This document shows, one piece after another, positions 9,728-19,860 of a stretch of 64,000 bases of DNA. The DNA lies in NCBI RefSeq assembly GCF_030317145.1, contig NZ_JASZYE010000003.1:1-64000 (forward strand), given 5' to 3'. Each line of letters opens with the position of its first letter. The first letter of the stretch is position 1. The translations under genes and the position numbers were made by a program. This DNA comes from Variovorax flavidus (GTDB lineage: Bacteria > Pseudomonadota > Gammaproteobacteria > Burkholderiales > Burkholderiaceae_C). The notes beneath the pieces were generated by a model, which was not told the origin of the DNA, did not search any database, and saw only the letters and a program-made list of their open reading frames with translations.

Positions 9728-10630
9728 TCAGGCGGGAAACACGCCGGTCGACAGATACCGGTCGCCTCGATCGCACACCACGAACACGATGGTCGCGTTC
9801 TCGACCGTCTTCGCAATCTCCAGCGCAACCCACAACGCGCCCGCAGCGGAAATGCCGCCGAAGATGCCTTCCTCGCGGGCCAGCCTGCGGCACATCTCCT
9901 CGGCGTTGTCCTGGCTCACGTTCACGACCTGATCGACCCGACTGGGATCGTAGATCTTGGGCAGGTATTCCTGCGGCCACTTGCGGATGCCCGGGATGCG
10001 CGAGCCTTCGTCCGGCTGCGCGCCGACGATACGCACGGACGGATTCTTTTCCTTGAGGAACCGTGAGACGCCCGTGATGGTCCCCGTGGTTCCCATGGCA
10101 CTCACGAAATGCGTGATGCGGCCCTTCGTGTCGGCCCAGATCTCGGGGCCGGTGGTTTCGTAGTGGATTCGGGGGTTGTCGGGGTTGGCGAACTGATCGA
10201 GCACCCTTCCCTTGCCCTGCTGCACCATCTGCTCGGCAAGGTCGCGCGCGTACTCCATGCCGCCGCTCTTCGGCGTGAGCACCAGTTCGGCGCCGAAAGC
10301 CTTCATGGTCTGAGCGCGCTCGACCGAGAGGTCCTCCGGCATGATCAGGACCATGCGGTAGCCCTTGATGGCCGCCGCCATGGCGAGCGCGATGCCGGTA
10401 TTGCCGGAGGTCGCCTCGATCAGGGTGTCGCCAGGCTTGATCTCGCCGCGCTCCTCGGCGCGCTTGATCATCGAGAGGGCCGGCCGGTCCTTGACGGAGC
10501 CTGCGGGATTGTTGCCTTCGAGCTTGCCAAGAATCACGTTGCCGCGCTTCGCGTTGGCGTCCGCATCGATGCGCTGCAGTGCGACCAAGGGTGTCTTTCC
10601 AATCGCGTCTTCAATCGTCGGGTATTGCAT
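9728..10630 (-). CDS. cysM: cysteine synthase B (O-acetylserine sulfhydrylase)
   Basis: PLP enzyme that makes cysteine from O-acetylserine and sulfide or thiosulfate. 300 residues, the CysM length. PLP Lys47 lies in NPAGSVKDRP; the phosphate-binding loop EATSGNTG follows, then a GTTGT glycine-rich stretch. The N-terminus MQYPTIEDAIGKTPLV is typical of CysM rather than CysK. It is first in a minus-strand unit with Nudix, tusA-like and SGNH genes. The start lies 40 bases from tRNA-Leu on the other strand. Confidence 0.94.
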   Translation of the reverse strand: MQYPTIEDAIGKTPLVALQRIDADANAKRGNVILGKLEGNNPAGSVKDRPALSMIKRAEERGEIKPGDTLIEATSGNTGIALAMAAAIKGYRMVLIMPEDLSVERAQTMKAFGAELVLTPKSGGMEYARDLAEQMVQQGKGRVLDQFANPDNPRIHYETTGPEIWADTKGRITHFVSAMGTTGTITGVSRFLKEKNPSVRIVGAQPDEGSRIPGIRKWPQEYLPKIYDPSRVDQVVNVSQDNAEEMCRRLAREEGIFGGISAAGALWVALEIAKTVENATIVFVVCDRGDRYLSTGVFPA

Positions 10631-10670
10631 GGAGCCACTGTGCCATAATTTTGGGCTGCCTTCCTTCCGT

Positions 10671-10755
10671 GCCCGGGTGGTGAAATTGGTAGACGCAGGG
10701 GACTCAAAATCCCCCGCCGCAAGGCGTGCCGGTTCGATTCCGGCCCCGGGCACCA
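10671..10755 (+). tRNA. tRNA-Leu, anticodon CAA
   Basis: An 85-base class II tRNA with CCA encoded. Acceptor stem GCCCGGG pairs with CCCGGGC. The anticodon arm GGGGA-CTCAAAA-TCCCC gives anticodon CAA, which reads TTG leucine codons. The T arm contains GGTTCGATTCC, and the variable arm is long as expected for leucine. A CATAAT -10 candidate sits at 10643-10648. The gene lies between the divergent cysM and the GAF-protein gene. Confidence 0.97.
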
Positions 10756-10865
10756 CGGTTCTCATGCCGTGTCTCCAGGAAGTATTTCGCGCAAAGTGCG
10801 AGTCGCATGCCGGCTCGACGGCGCGGCGCACCCTCTCGAACTGCGCGCAAATTTACAATCGGCCG

Positions 10866-11456
10866 ATGGTTTTTCACGATCCCGATTACGCAGCCGACGC
10901 GTTCGAAGTCAAGATTTCCGAGCTTCTGGTCGCCACCCCCGAGGCCAGCGACGCACTCATCGACGAGTCGGTCTCCGAGGTCCTGCGTCTGCTGCGCGAG
11001 CATTTGAAGATGGACGTGGTGTTCGTCTCGGAATTCGCCGACGGACGACGCGTTTTCCGTCGCGTCGACACCGGCCCGGACGCTCGGGTGATCGAGCCGG
11101 GCCAGTCCTCCCCCCTGGAAGAATCCTTTTGCCAGCGTGTCATCGACGGCCGCCTGCCGCGCCTTGTCCAGGACGTGGCTGCGCTGCCGACCTTCGGCGA
11201 ACTCCCACCGACCGCCTTTCCGGTGGGCGCCCATCTGAGCACTCCCATCGTCCTCAACGATGGGCGCGTCTACGGCACGCTGTGCTGTTTCAGCTTTGCC
11301 GCCAACGAGCAATTGACGCAGCGCGATCTCAAGAAGCTGGAAATGTCCGCTCAGCTCACAGCCAAGAAGATCAACGAGCGCCGCGCGCGTGAAGCAGACA
11401 AGGTCATGGCCGACTGGTCGCTGCAACCGCAGGACGGATCAGTTCGCAAGCGCTGA
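10866..11456 (+). CDS. GAF domain protein
   Basis: 196 residues, essentially one GAF domain from about residue 20 to 180. Recognisable features are the helix with EVLRLLREHLKMDVVFVSEF, the central VQDVAALP and VGAHLSTPIVLNDGRVYGTLCCFS, the last being the standard GAF core strands. There is no output domain, so it either binds a small ligand or acts through a partner. No signal peptide. It starts 110 bases after the tRNA and ends convergently against the epimerase-like gene. No clear Shine-Dalgarno is visible. Confidence 0.8.
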   Translation: MVFHDPDYAADAFEVKISELLVATPEASDALIDESVSEVLRLLREHLKMDVVFVSEFADGRRVFRRVDTGPDARVIEPGQSSPLEESFCQRVIDGRLPRLVQDVAALPTFGELPPTAFPVGAHLSTPIVLNDGRVYGTLCCFSFAANEQLTQRDLKKLEMSAQLTAKKINERRAREADKVMADWSLQPQDGSVRKR

Positions 11457-11458
11457 TT

Positions 11459-11478
11459 CGCCCCGCGGCCGCGGGGCG
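11459..11478. terminator. perfect 20-base GC palindrome between convergent genes
   Basis: CGCCCCGCGG followed at once by its exact complement lies three bases after the GAF-gene stop and 17 bases before the stop of the convergent epimerase-like gene. It lacks a T run on either strand, so it is a stable hairpin that may protect or halt transcripts rather than a textbook terminator. Confidence 0.45.
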
Positions 11479-11495
11479 CGAGCGTCCGCGCTTGA

Positions 11496-12425
11496 TCAGG
11501 CGCCAGAGCGAAGTCCGGTCTCCACTGTCGGATGGCGCAGGCGCACGCGCAACTCGCGCTTGAGCCGCGTGTTGTCGAGGCGCCGAGACTCCCCCATGAA
11601 GCTCAGCAGCGACAACGGAAGCTGTGCCTGCGCATCCTCGCGCGCGATGCGTGGCGGCCGCGGAAGGCCGTACAGGCGGGCGGCGAGATCGACGTAGTCG
11701 CCCATCTTGAGTTCACTGTCGTCGCTCGCGTGGAACACGCGCTGCGGCCCGCCGCGCCACAACGCCGCCACACAGGCACGGGCCAGGTCATCCGCGTGGA
11801 TGTGATTCGTGTAGACGTCGTCCTCCGAGCGCAACACCGGCGTACCCTTCTGGAGCCGTTCGCGCGGCGTGCCTCCTTCGCGATCGGGCGCGTAGATGCC
11901 TGGGATGCGCAGGATGCGGGCCGATACGCCCGCCCGGCCGAGCCAGCGGACGGTGCGCTCGGCATCGACACGGCGATGCGCGCGGGGCGTGCCGGGCCTC
12001 GGCGCACGCGTTTCGCTGATCAGCGCGCCGCCGCAGTCGCCATAGACACCACTGGTCGAGCCATAGACGAATGTGGAGGGCAGCGAACGCAAGCGCATCG
12101 CACGCGCCAGCGCCAGGGTTCGCGCGTCACGCCACCATTGCGGACCTTCCACGCGCGCAGGGGGCGCGAGGTGCAGCACGCGGGTCGCGAGCCCCGAGAG
12201 GCGCCGCAAGGTCGCCGGGGTGTCGAGATTCGCAACGATGGGCGTGGCGCCCGCTTGGCGCAACAGCGGCGCGCGCTCGGGCGAAGAAGTCAACGCCATC
12301 AAGCGCACGCGCCCCCGAAGAAGGCCGGCAGCCCGCAGGCCCACGTCACCGCAACCGACGATGAGCACGCGCTCGCGCCGGAAGCGCGAGGGCATCGCGC
12401 CGAGAGGGCTGTTGATTGAGGGCAA
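11496..12425 (-). CDS. NAD(P)-binding epimerase/dehydratase-like protein (atypical SDR)
   Basis: 309 residues with an N-terminal Rossmann motif VLIVGCGDVG and an extended-SDR core (FVYGSTSGVYGD). The usual YxxxK pair is not evident: the expected place reads HRRVDAE, so catalysis may be lost or changed, as in YeeZ-type proteins. The start is uncertain. A TTG at 12425 has GGGAG seven bases upstream, whereas an in-frame ATG at 12395 gives a protein ten residues shorter and has no ribosome site. The gene is divergent from the flavoreductase with under 40 bases between starts. Confidence 0.75.
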   Translation of the reverse strand: MPSINSPLGAMPSRFRRERVLIVGCGDVGLRAAGLLRGRVRLMALTSSPERAPLLRQAGATPIVANLDTPATLRRLSGLATRVLHLAPPARVEGPQWWRDARTLALARAMRLRSLPSTFVYGSTSGVYGDCGGALISETRAPRPGTPRAHRRVDAERTVRWLGRAGVSARILRIPGIYAPDREGGTPRERLQKGTPVLRSEDDVYTNHIHADDLARACVAALWRGGPQRVFHASDDSELKMGDYVDLAARLYGLPRPPRIAREDAQAQLPLSLLSFMGESRRLDNTRLKRELRVRLRHPTVETGLRSGA

Positions 12426-12463
12426 AATCCATCTCCCTTTTGAAGCAGATTCGAAGAATAACC

Positions 12464-13528
12464 ATGACCAGCGCAGCGCCGAGCGAAGCGGGCTTTCACA
12501 TCACGGTAGAGCCCAGCGGGCGCCATTTCACCGCTCACGCAGACGAAACGATTCTCGCGGCTGGCATCCGCCAGGGCATCGGTCTTCCCTATGGCTGCAA
12601 GGACGGCGCCTGTGGTTCGTGCAAATGCAAGAAGCTGTCGGGCACCGTGACGCTGGGCCTGCACCAGAGCAAGGCACTGAGCGCCGATGAAGAACTGGCA
12701 GGTTATGTGCTGACCTGCTGCGCGCGCGCAGAGAGCGATGTGGTGCTGGAGTCGCGCCAGGTCACCGAGGCCGGCGCATTCCCGATCCGCAAGATGCCGG
12801 TCCGCGTGCTCGCTATCACGCGGCAGTCGCACGACGTCGTGATGCTGCGCCTGCAACTGCCGGCCGGCGAGCCTTTGCAGTTCCATGCCGGCCAGTACAT
12901 CGAGTTCATTCTTCGCGATGGCACGCGTCGCAGCTATTCGATGGCCAACGCGCCGCACACGCTGCTGGAGCCCGGCACCGGCATCGAACTGCACATTCGG
13001 CATCTGCCCGGCGGCAAGTTCACCGACCACGTCTTCGGCGCAATGAAGGAGAAGGAGATCCTCCGCGTCGAAGGCCCCTATGGGAGCTTCTTCCTGCGCG
13101 AGGAATCCGACAAGCCGTTGGTCCTGCTGGCGTCGGGAACCGGCTTCGCGCCAATCAAGGCCCTGCTGGAGCACATGAAGCTCAAGGGCATCGAGCGGCC
13201 TGCGACCTTGTACTGGGGCGGTCGGCGGCCCGAGGATCTCTACATGGACGACTGGGTCCGAGTGCAACTCGCGGAGATGCCCAATCTGCGCTACGTGCCC
13301 GTGGTGTCGAATGCGGTGCCGGAGGACAACTGGCGGGGCCGAACCGGCTTCGTTCACCGCGCAGTGATGGAAGATTTCGACGATCTGTCGGGCTATCAGG
13401 TGTACGCCTGCGGGGCTCCCATCGTGGTCGATTCCGCCAAGCGGGACTACGTGGCCGAGCGCGACCTGCCCGAGGAAGAGTTCTTTGCCGACGCGTTCAC
13501 GACGGAAGCGGACAAGGCCTTGCCCTGA
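12464..13528 (+). CDS. 2Fe-2S ferredoxin/NAD(P)H flavin reductase (CDP-6-deoxy-delta-3,4-glucoseen reductase-like)
   Basis: 354 residues in two parts. The first 100 residues are a plant-type ferredoxin with Cys45, Cys50, Cys53 and Cys85. The rest is a ferredoxin-NADP reductase module with FAD-binding RSYSMAN and NAD-binding GTGFAPIKA. Proteins with this order are commonly labelled CDP-6-deoxy-delta-3,4-glucoseen reductase, but in beta-proteobacteria no ascarylose pathway is attached and none is seen here. It therefore probably passes electrons from NAD(P)H to an unknown oxygenase or dehydratase. Confidence 0.88.
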   Translation: MTSAAPSEAGFHITVEPSGRHFTAHADETILAAGIRQGIGLPYGCKDGACGSCKCKKLSGTVTLGLHQSKALSADEELAGYVLTCCARAESDVVLESRQVTEAGAFPIRKMPVRVLAITRQSHDVVMLRLQLPAGEPLQFHAGQYIEFILRDGTRRSYSMANAPHTLLEPGTGIELHIRHLPGGKFTDHVFGAMKEKEILRVEGPYGSFFLREESDKPLVLLASGTGFAPIKALLEHMKLKGIERPATLYWGGRRPEDLYMDDWVRVQLAEMPNLRYVPVVSNAVPEDNWRGRTGFVHRAVMEDFDDLSGYQVYACGAPIVVDSAKRDYVAERDLPEEEFFADAFTTEADKALP

Positions 13529-13593
13529 CATCGCGGTCAAGCTCAGGGATAGCCATCGGCGCGACCGGGACCTCACGAAGCACAATTGGAAAC

Positions 13594-14565
13594 ATGAACG
13601 CCAGACATTTCCTCCTCAGCCTCGTCTCCACCGCCACTGTTCTCCTCACCGCCCCGGCGCTTGCCCAGCAGCGCCCTATTCGACTTGTCGTTCCATACGC
13701 CCCGGGCGGCCCCATCGACGTCACGGCCCGCGTCCTGGCCGAGCGCGTGAAGGATTCGCTGGGCACGGTCATCATCGACAACAAGCCCGGCGCCGGCGGC
13801 AACATCGGCGCGGATGCCGTGGCGAAGGCTTCACCGGACGGCCTCACGATCGGCATCGCGGCGACGGCGACGAACGCGGTCAATCCCTGGCTCTACGCCA
13901 AGATGCCCTTCAACGCCGCGACGGATTTCGCGCCGATCACGCAGATGGTGCGCGTGCCCAATGTGCTGGTGATGAACGCCGATACCGCCCAGCGCCTGAA
14001 GATCAATTCACTGCCCGACCTCATCGCCTACGCCAAGGCGAATCCTGCCAAGCTCAACTACGGCAGCGGCGGTAACGGCAGCGCAGGACACCTTGCAGGC
14101 GAGCTGTTCAAGAAGGAAGCGGGCATCTTCGCGGTGCACATCCCGTACAACGGCGGCAACCCCGCGCAACTCGCGCTGCTGTCGGGCCAGGTCGATTTCA
14201 ACTTCGACAATCTCGCGACCGCGGCGCCGAACATCCGATCAGGGAAGCTCAAGGCCATCGCAGTGACGACCGCGGAGCGCAGCAGCACGCTGCCTGACGT
14301 GCCGACCGTCGCGGCCACCCTGAAGGGCTTCTCCATCGATACGTGGTGGGGTCTCGTGGCGCCGGCCGGCACGCCGCCTGACGTGGTGGCCAAGCTCAAT
14401 CACGCCTTTGTCGCTGCGCTCAACACGCCGGAGACGAAAACGCGATTCGCGTCGCTGCTTGCGGAACCGGTCGCCAGCTCGCCCGAGCAGTTCGGAGCGT
14501 TCATGAAGAGCGAGCTCTCCAAGTACGAGAAAGTCGTCAAGGCCACTGGCGCGAAAGTGGACTGA
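13594..14565 (+). CDS. Bug-family tripartite tricarboxylate carrier receptor (periplasmic)
   Basis: 323 residues. A signal peptide (NARHFLLSLVSTATVLLTAPALA) is followed by RPIRLVVPYAPGGPIDVTAR, the hallmark ligand-loop start of the Bug/TctC family, then IIDNKPGAGGNIG and YGSGGNGSAGHL. Family members bind carboxylates or small amides in the periplasm and feed TctA/TctB, though many Bug genes are solitary, as here. No membrane components lie beside it; tctAB is about 36 kb away. The gene ends against the convergent liv operon with the repeated hairpin element between. Confidence 0.9.
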   Translation: MNARHFLLSLVSTATVLLTAPALAQQRPIRLVVPYAPGGPIDVTARVLAERVKDSLGTVIIDNKPGAGGNIGADAVAKASPDGLTIGIAATATNAVNPWLYAKMPFNAATDFAPITQMVRVPNVLVMNADTAQRLKINSLPDLIAYAKANPAKLNYGSGGNGSAGHLAGELFKKEAGIFAVHIPYNGGNPAQLALLSGQVDFNFDNLATAAPNIRSGKLKAIAVTTAERSSTLPDVPTVAATLKGFSIDTWWGLVAPAGTPPDVVAKLNHAFVAALNTPETKTRFASLLAEPVASSPEQFGAFMKSELSKYEKVVKATGAKVD

Positions 14566-14624
14566 CCCCCAGGCTTCCAGGGGGCAATACCTGCGGCCCG
14601 GCGAAGCCGGTTCCGCGGTATTTC
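14566..14624. repeat. repeated two-hairpin element, copy 1
   Basis: Directly after the Bug stop there is CCCCC-AGGCTTCCA-GGGGG, then AATACC-TGCGG paired with CCGC-GGTATT enclosing CCGGC-GAA-GCCGG. A second copy with the same arms lies at 42289-42376. Both lie between convergent gene ends, so a terminator or REP-like role is inferred. Confidence 0.65.
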
Positions 14625-14632
14625 TCGACTGA

Positions 14633-15349
14633 TCACTCTCCCAGGTATGCGGCCCTTACCTTCGGGTCGCTCAGCATCACCTTGGCGTCGCCACTCATGG
14701 TGATCAGGCCCGATTCCATCACGTAGCCGCGATCGGCCAGTTGCAGCGCGCGGCTGGCGTTCTGTTCGACCAGCAAGACGGTGACGCCTTGGTCGTAGAC
14801 CTGCTTCACCACTTCGAAGATCTTGTCGACCATGATGGGCGACAGGCCCATGGACGGCTCGTCCAGCAGCAGCACCTTGGGGCGAGCCATCAGTGCGCGG
14901 CCCATCGCAAGCATCTGCTGCTCGCCGCCGGACATGGTCCCGGCCAGCTGCGTCGCGCGCTCCTTCAGGCGAGGAAAGGTCGCAAAGACACGTTCGACGT
15001 CCTTGGCAATCTCGGCCTTGTCCTTGCGGATGTAGGCGCCGATCTGCAAGTTCTCGGTGATGGTCATGCGCGTGAAGACACCACGGCCTTCGGGCACCAT
15101 CACCAGGCCTTCGGCGACCAGATCCCAGGCACCGCGGCCCTTGATGCTCTTGCCGAGAAATTCGATGTCGCCGCCCAGGAAGGGCTGCGTGCCGGTGATG
15201 GCCTTCATCGTCGTGGTCTTGCCGGCGCCATTGGAGCCGATCAGCGAGACGAGTTCGCCTTCGCGCACCTCGAAGTCCACGCCCTTGACGGCCTGGATGC
15301 CGCCGTAGGCCACCTTGAGGCCAGTGACTTTCAAAAGAGTTTGTGCCAT
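14633..15349 (-). CDS. livF: branched-chain amino acid ABC transporter ATP-binding protein LivF
   Basis: 238 residues, the LivF size. Walker A GSNGAGKTT, the signature MSGGEQQ, and Walker B VLLLDEPSMGLSP are present, together with the GRGVF block typical of LivF (EGRGVFTRMT). It is last in the livH-livM-livG-livF unit and lies one base past the livG stop. It powers import of leucine/isoleucine/valine or related amides. The exact substrate depends on a periplasmic binding protein that is not in this cluster. Confidence 0.93.
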   Translation of the reverse strand: MAQTLLKVTGLKVAYGGIQAVKGVDFEVREGELVSLIGSNGAGKTTTMKAITGTQPFLGGDIEFLGKSIKGRGAWDLVAEGLVMVPEGRGVFTRMTITENLQIGAYIRKDKAEIAKDVERVFATFPRLKERATQLAGTMSGGEQQMLAMGRALMARPKVLLLDEPSMGLSPIMVDKIFEVVKQVYDQGVTVLLVEQNASRALQLADRGYVMESGLITMSGDAKVMLSDPKVRAAYLGE

Positions 15350-15350
15350 C

Positions 15351-16121
15351 TCAGTGTGCTCCCGTGCCGAGGTAGGCCTCGATCACCTTTTCATTCCGCT
15401 GCACGTCCGCTGGCGTGCCTTCCGCAATCTGCTTGCCATAGTCCAACACCGTCACGCGGTCGCACAGCCCCATCACGAGCTTCACGTCATGCTCGATCAG
15501 CAGGATGGTGCGATCGTCCTTGCGGATGCGGTCGATCAGTTCGCGCAGGAGCACTTTCTCGGTGGCATTCATGCCGGCCGCGGGCTCGTCGAGCGCGATG
15601 AGCTGCGGGTCGGTCGCCAGCGCGCGGGCGATCTCGAGGCGGCGTTGGTCGCCATAGCTCAGCGTGCGCGCCTTGTAGTCGGCAAACTTGCCGATGCCAA
15701 CGTAGTCGAGCAGTTGATGGGCACGGTCGGCGATTGCCGCTTCTTCGGCCTTGAAGCCGCCTGTGCGGAAGATCGCGCCGAACACGCCCGAATGCGTGCG
15801 GATGTGGCGCCCGACCATCACGTTCTCGAGCGCCGTCATTTCCGAGAAAAGCCGGATGTTCTGGAACGTACGCGCGATGCCGGCCTTGGCGACTTCATGC
15901 ACCGCCGTCGGCTGGTAGGGCTTGCCGGCCAGCTCGAAGGTGCCGCTGTCGGGCGTGTAGAGCCCCGTGATCACGTTGAAGAAGGTGGTCTTGCCAGCGC
16001 CGTTGGGGCCGATCAGTCCGTAGACCTGGCCGCGCTGGATCTTGATGCCGACATCGGACAGCGCCTGCAGGCCGCCGAAGCGCTTGGAGATGCCGTGAAC
16101 GTTGAGGATGGTTTCAGTCAT
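15351..16121 (-). CDS. livG: branched-chain amino acid ABC transporter ATP-binding protein LivG
   Basis: 256 residues. Walker A GPNGAGKTT, signature LSYGDQRRLEIARAL and Walker B LIALDEPAAGMN are all present; YGDQ and AAGMN are characteristic of LivG. I chose the ATG at 16121 because GGAGAG lies a few bases before it; a GTG seven codons earlier (16142) would run into the livM stop region and has poorer support. It pairs with LivF as the ATPase dimer on the cytoplasmic face. Confidence 0.93.
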   Translation of the reverse strand: MTETILNVHGISKRFGGLQALSDVGIKIQRGQVYGLIGPNGAGKTTFFNVITGLYTPDSGTFELAGKPYQPTAVHEVAKAGIARTFQNIRLFSEMTALENVMVGRHIRTHSGVFGAIFRTGGFKAEEAAIADRAHQLLDYVGIGKFADYKARTLSYGDQRRLEIARALATDPQLIALDEPAAGMNATEKVLLRELIDRIRKDDRTILLIEHDVKLVMGLCDRVTVLDYGKQIAEGTPADVQRNEKVIEAYLGTGAH

Positions 16122-16138
16122 TGTCGTGCTCTCCTCGC

Positions 16139-17320
<1,182 letters not shown>

Positions 17321-17330
17321 GGTGCGCTCC

Positions 17331-18260
17331 TCAAGCCCGGTCCGCCACGCGCTCGCCGAGCAGGCCAGAAGGCCGCAAGGTGAGCATGATGATCAGAACG
17401 ATGAACGCGAAGATGTCGCTGTAATGGCTGCCCAGCACATCGCCCGTGAGCGCGCCGATGTAGCCCGAGCCGATGGCTTCGATGAGCCCCAGCAAAATGC
17501 CACCGACCACTGCACCGGCGAGGTTGCCGATGCCGCCGAACACTGCCGCTGTGAAGGCCTTGAGGCCGGGGATGAAGCCCATGGCATGTTGTGCGATGCC
17601 ATAGTTGGAGGCGTACATGACACCCGCCACTGCGGCGAGCACCGCGCCGATGATGAAGGTGGCCGAGATGACCATGTCGGGCCGGATGCCCATCAGCGCC
17701 GCCACCCGCGGGTTCTCGGCGGTGGCGCGCATCGCGCGGCCCAGCTTCGTGTAGTTGACCAGCCACGTCAGGATGGCAAGGCAGATGGCCGTGACGCTCA
17801 GGATCATCACTTGCGTCGGCGAAATCACGGCGCCGCCCACGTGGATGGGCGTCGTCGGCAGCAGGTTGGGATAGGCCTTGTTGGTGGGCTTCCAGATGAT
17901 CATCGCGAGCGTCTGGAGCAGGATCGACATGCCGATCGCGGTGATCAGGGGCGCCAGCTTGGGGCTGTTGCGCAGCGGCCGGTAGGCCACCTTCTCGATG
18001 ACGAAGTTGAGCGTCGCGGCGACCACGCAGGCGATGAGCAAGGCAATGATCAGGACGATCCAGCCCGGCGTCCCCGGCATCGACTCCTGCATGAGGCCGA
18101 TGATCGTCCAACTGGTGAGCGCTCCGACCATGAGCACTTCACCGTGCGCGAAATTGATGAGATTGATAATGCCGTACACCATCGTATAGCCTAAGGCTAT
18201 CAAGGCATACATGCTGCCTAGAACCAGACCGTTGATGATCTGCTGCAGCAAGGTGTCCAT
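17331..18260 (-). CDS. livH: branched-chain amino acid ABC transporter permease LivH
   Basis: 309 residues, strongly hydrophobic. The N-terminus MDTLLQQIINGLVLGSMYALIALGYTMVYGI, cut here for length, and the following NLINFAHGEV mark LivH. It is first of the operon, with GGGAA upstream of the ATG. The 80 bases ahead of it up to the rarA terminator must hold the operon promoter, but I see no confident -10/-35 pair. No livJ/livK binding-protein gene accompanies it. Confidence 0.93.
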   Translation of the reverse strand: MDTLLQQIINGLVLGSMYALIALGYTMVYGIINLINFAHGEVLMVGALTSWTIIGLMQESMPGTPGWIVLIIALLIACVVAATLNFVIEKVAYRPLRNSPKLAPLITAIGMSILLQTLAMIIWKPTNKAYPNLLPTTPIHVGGAVISPTQVMILSVTAICLAILTWLVNYTKLGRAMRATAENPRVAALMGIRPDMVISATFIIGAVLAAVAGVMYASNYGIAQHAMGFIPGLKAFTAAVFGGIGNLAGAVVGGILLGLIEAIGSGYIGALTGDVLGSHYSDIFAFIVLIIMLTLRPSGLLGERVADRA

Positions 18261-18344
18261 ATCGAGAGTTCCCTAATTTTGTGGCAGCACCCTTGAGAGG
18301 TGCCTCGACCCGGCGTACCGGATTGACGCCTTGGTTTCACTTAG

Positions 18345-18379
18345 CAAAAAACCCGCCAGCATGTGACGACGGCGGGTTT
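18345..18379 (-). terminator. rho-independent terminator downstream of rarA
   Basis: On the minus strand a GC stem (AAACCCGCC ... GGCGGGTTT) with a 13-base loop ends in a run of six T. It lies about 100 bases past the rarA stop and before the livH promoter region, so it separates the two minus-strand operons. The rest of 18380-18483 shows no gene. Confidence 0.8.
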
Positions 18380-18483
18380 GTGGGCGGGATTGTAGTCACG
18401 CACGGACGCCAATCTGGTGCGTTTTGCGGCGGGGTTTTCCCGCTGGCGTGCGGGGGAAGGCAGGCGTGGAAAACCAGCCGCTC

Positions 18484-19776
18484 TTATTCGGAAACTTCTT
18501 GGTTTCGTTTCCGCAATTCGCGCAGCTTTTCCGCAATGCGGATCTCGAGACCACGCTCCACCGGCCGGTAGAACGGCGGCGGGTTCAGACCTTCAGGCAT
18601 GTAGCTTTCGCCGGCCGCGAAACCGCCCTCTTCGTCGTGGGCGTAGCGATAACCTTTTCCATAGTCCAACTGCTTCATGAGCTTGGTCGGCGCATTGCGC
18701 AGATGCATCGGCACGGGCCGCGTACCGTCCGACTTGATGAAGGCGCGAACCTCGTTGTAAGCCTTGTAGACCGCGTTCGACTTCGGCGCGATCGCGAGAT
18801 ACACCACGCATTCGGCCAAGGCCAGTTCGCCTTCGGGTGAGCCGAGCCGCTCGTAGACCTCGGCGGCATCGAGCGCGAGACGCAGCGCGCGGGGGTCCGC
18901 CAACCCGATGTCTTCGCTGGCCATGCGCACCAGCCGGCGCGCCATGTAGCGCGGGTCGGCGCCGCCGTCGAGCATGCGCACGAACCAATAGAGAGACGCG
19001 TCCGGATCGCTTCCACGCACCGATTTGTGCAACGCGGAGATCGTGTCGTAGAACTGCTCGCCGCCCTTGTCGTAGCGCCGCATGCGCTCGCCAAGAACAC
19101 GCAGCAGCCACTCGTCGGTGATGTTGTCGAGCTTCTCCGCACGCGCGGCGACAGCCAGCGTTTCAAGGGTGTTGAGGAGTCGCCTGGCGTCGCCGTCGGC
19201 GTAGGCCACGAGACGGTCCACGGCTTTGGCCTCGATGGCCGGCACCGCCTGGATGTCCTGCGCGCGCGCCACGATCTGCTTGAGATCGTCCTCGCCCAGT
19301 GGCTGCAGCACATAGACCGCCGCCCGGGACAGCAGCGCCGAGTTCACCTCGAACGAGGGATTCTCGGTGGTCGCGCCGATGAAGGTGAAGAGTCCGGACT
19401 CCACGTGCGGCAGGAACGCGTCCTGCTGGCTCTTGTTGAAGCGATGAACTTCGTCGACGAAGACGATGGTGCGACGCTGCTCGAGACCGTCACGCGCCAT
19501 CGTCGCGCGATCGACCGCATCGCGGATGTCCTTCACGCCGCCAAGGACGGCGCTGATGCTCAGGAACTGCGCATCGAACGCATCGGCCATGAGCCGCGCG
19601 ATGGTGGTCTTGCCCACGCCCGGCGGGCCCCAGAGCATGCACGAGTGCGGCTGGCCCGATTCGAACGCAATGCGCAATGGCATCCCGGGGCCCAGCAGAT
19701 GTTGTTGGCCGATGACCTCGCCCAGGTTCTTGGGTCGCAGGCGTTCGGCAAGGGGTTGGTGAGTAGTGGTTGCCAT
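18484..19776 (-). CDS. rarA: replication-associated recombination protein A (MgsA/RarA AAA ATPase)
   Basis: 430 residues. Walker A GPPGVGKT at 50-57, Walker [17 protein letters not shown] and sensor 1 IGATTENPS are all intact. The C-terminal MgsA tetramerisation domain includes [13 protein letters not shown] and [10 protein letters not shown]. RarA acts at stalled replication forks, with clamp-loader-like ATPase activity. The usual chromosomal order ftsK-lolA-rarA is kept, but here a small gene on the opposite strand separates lolA from rarA. Confidence 0.96.
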   Translation of the reverse strand: MATTTHQPLAERLRPKNLGEVIGQQHLLGPGMPLRIAFESGQPHSCMLWGPPGVGKTTIARLMADAFDAQFLSISAVLGGVKDIRDAVDRATMARDGLEQRRTIVFVDEVHRFNKSQQDAFLPHVESGLFTFIGATTENPSFEVNSALLSRAAVYVLQPLGEDDLKQIVARAQDIQAVPAIEAKAVDRLVAYADGDARRLLNTLETLAVAARAEKLDNITDEWLLRVLGERMRRYDKGGEQFYDTISALHKSVRGSDPDASLYWFVRMLDGGADPRYMARRLVRMASEDIGLADPRALRLALDAAEVYERLGSPEGELALAECVVYLAIAPKSNAVYKAYNEVRAFIKSDGTRPVPMHLRNAPTKLMKQLDYGKGYRYAHDEEGGFAAGESYMPEGLNPPPFYRPVERGLEIRIAEKLRELRKRNQEVSE

Positions 19777-19860
19777 CGGAAGCGCATAGTGTCGCCCAAC
19801 ATCCTAAGCCGCGCGGAACAAGCCCTTGACACGAAGCCCCAACAGGCCGAAGGTGCGCGC

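Noticed and set aside
9168-9980. Longer Nudix start at 9980
   Set aside because: The extra sequence overlaps cysM and has no family match; the ATG at 9722 begins the zinc ribbon directly.
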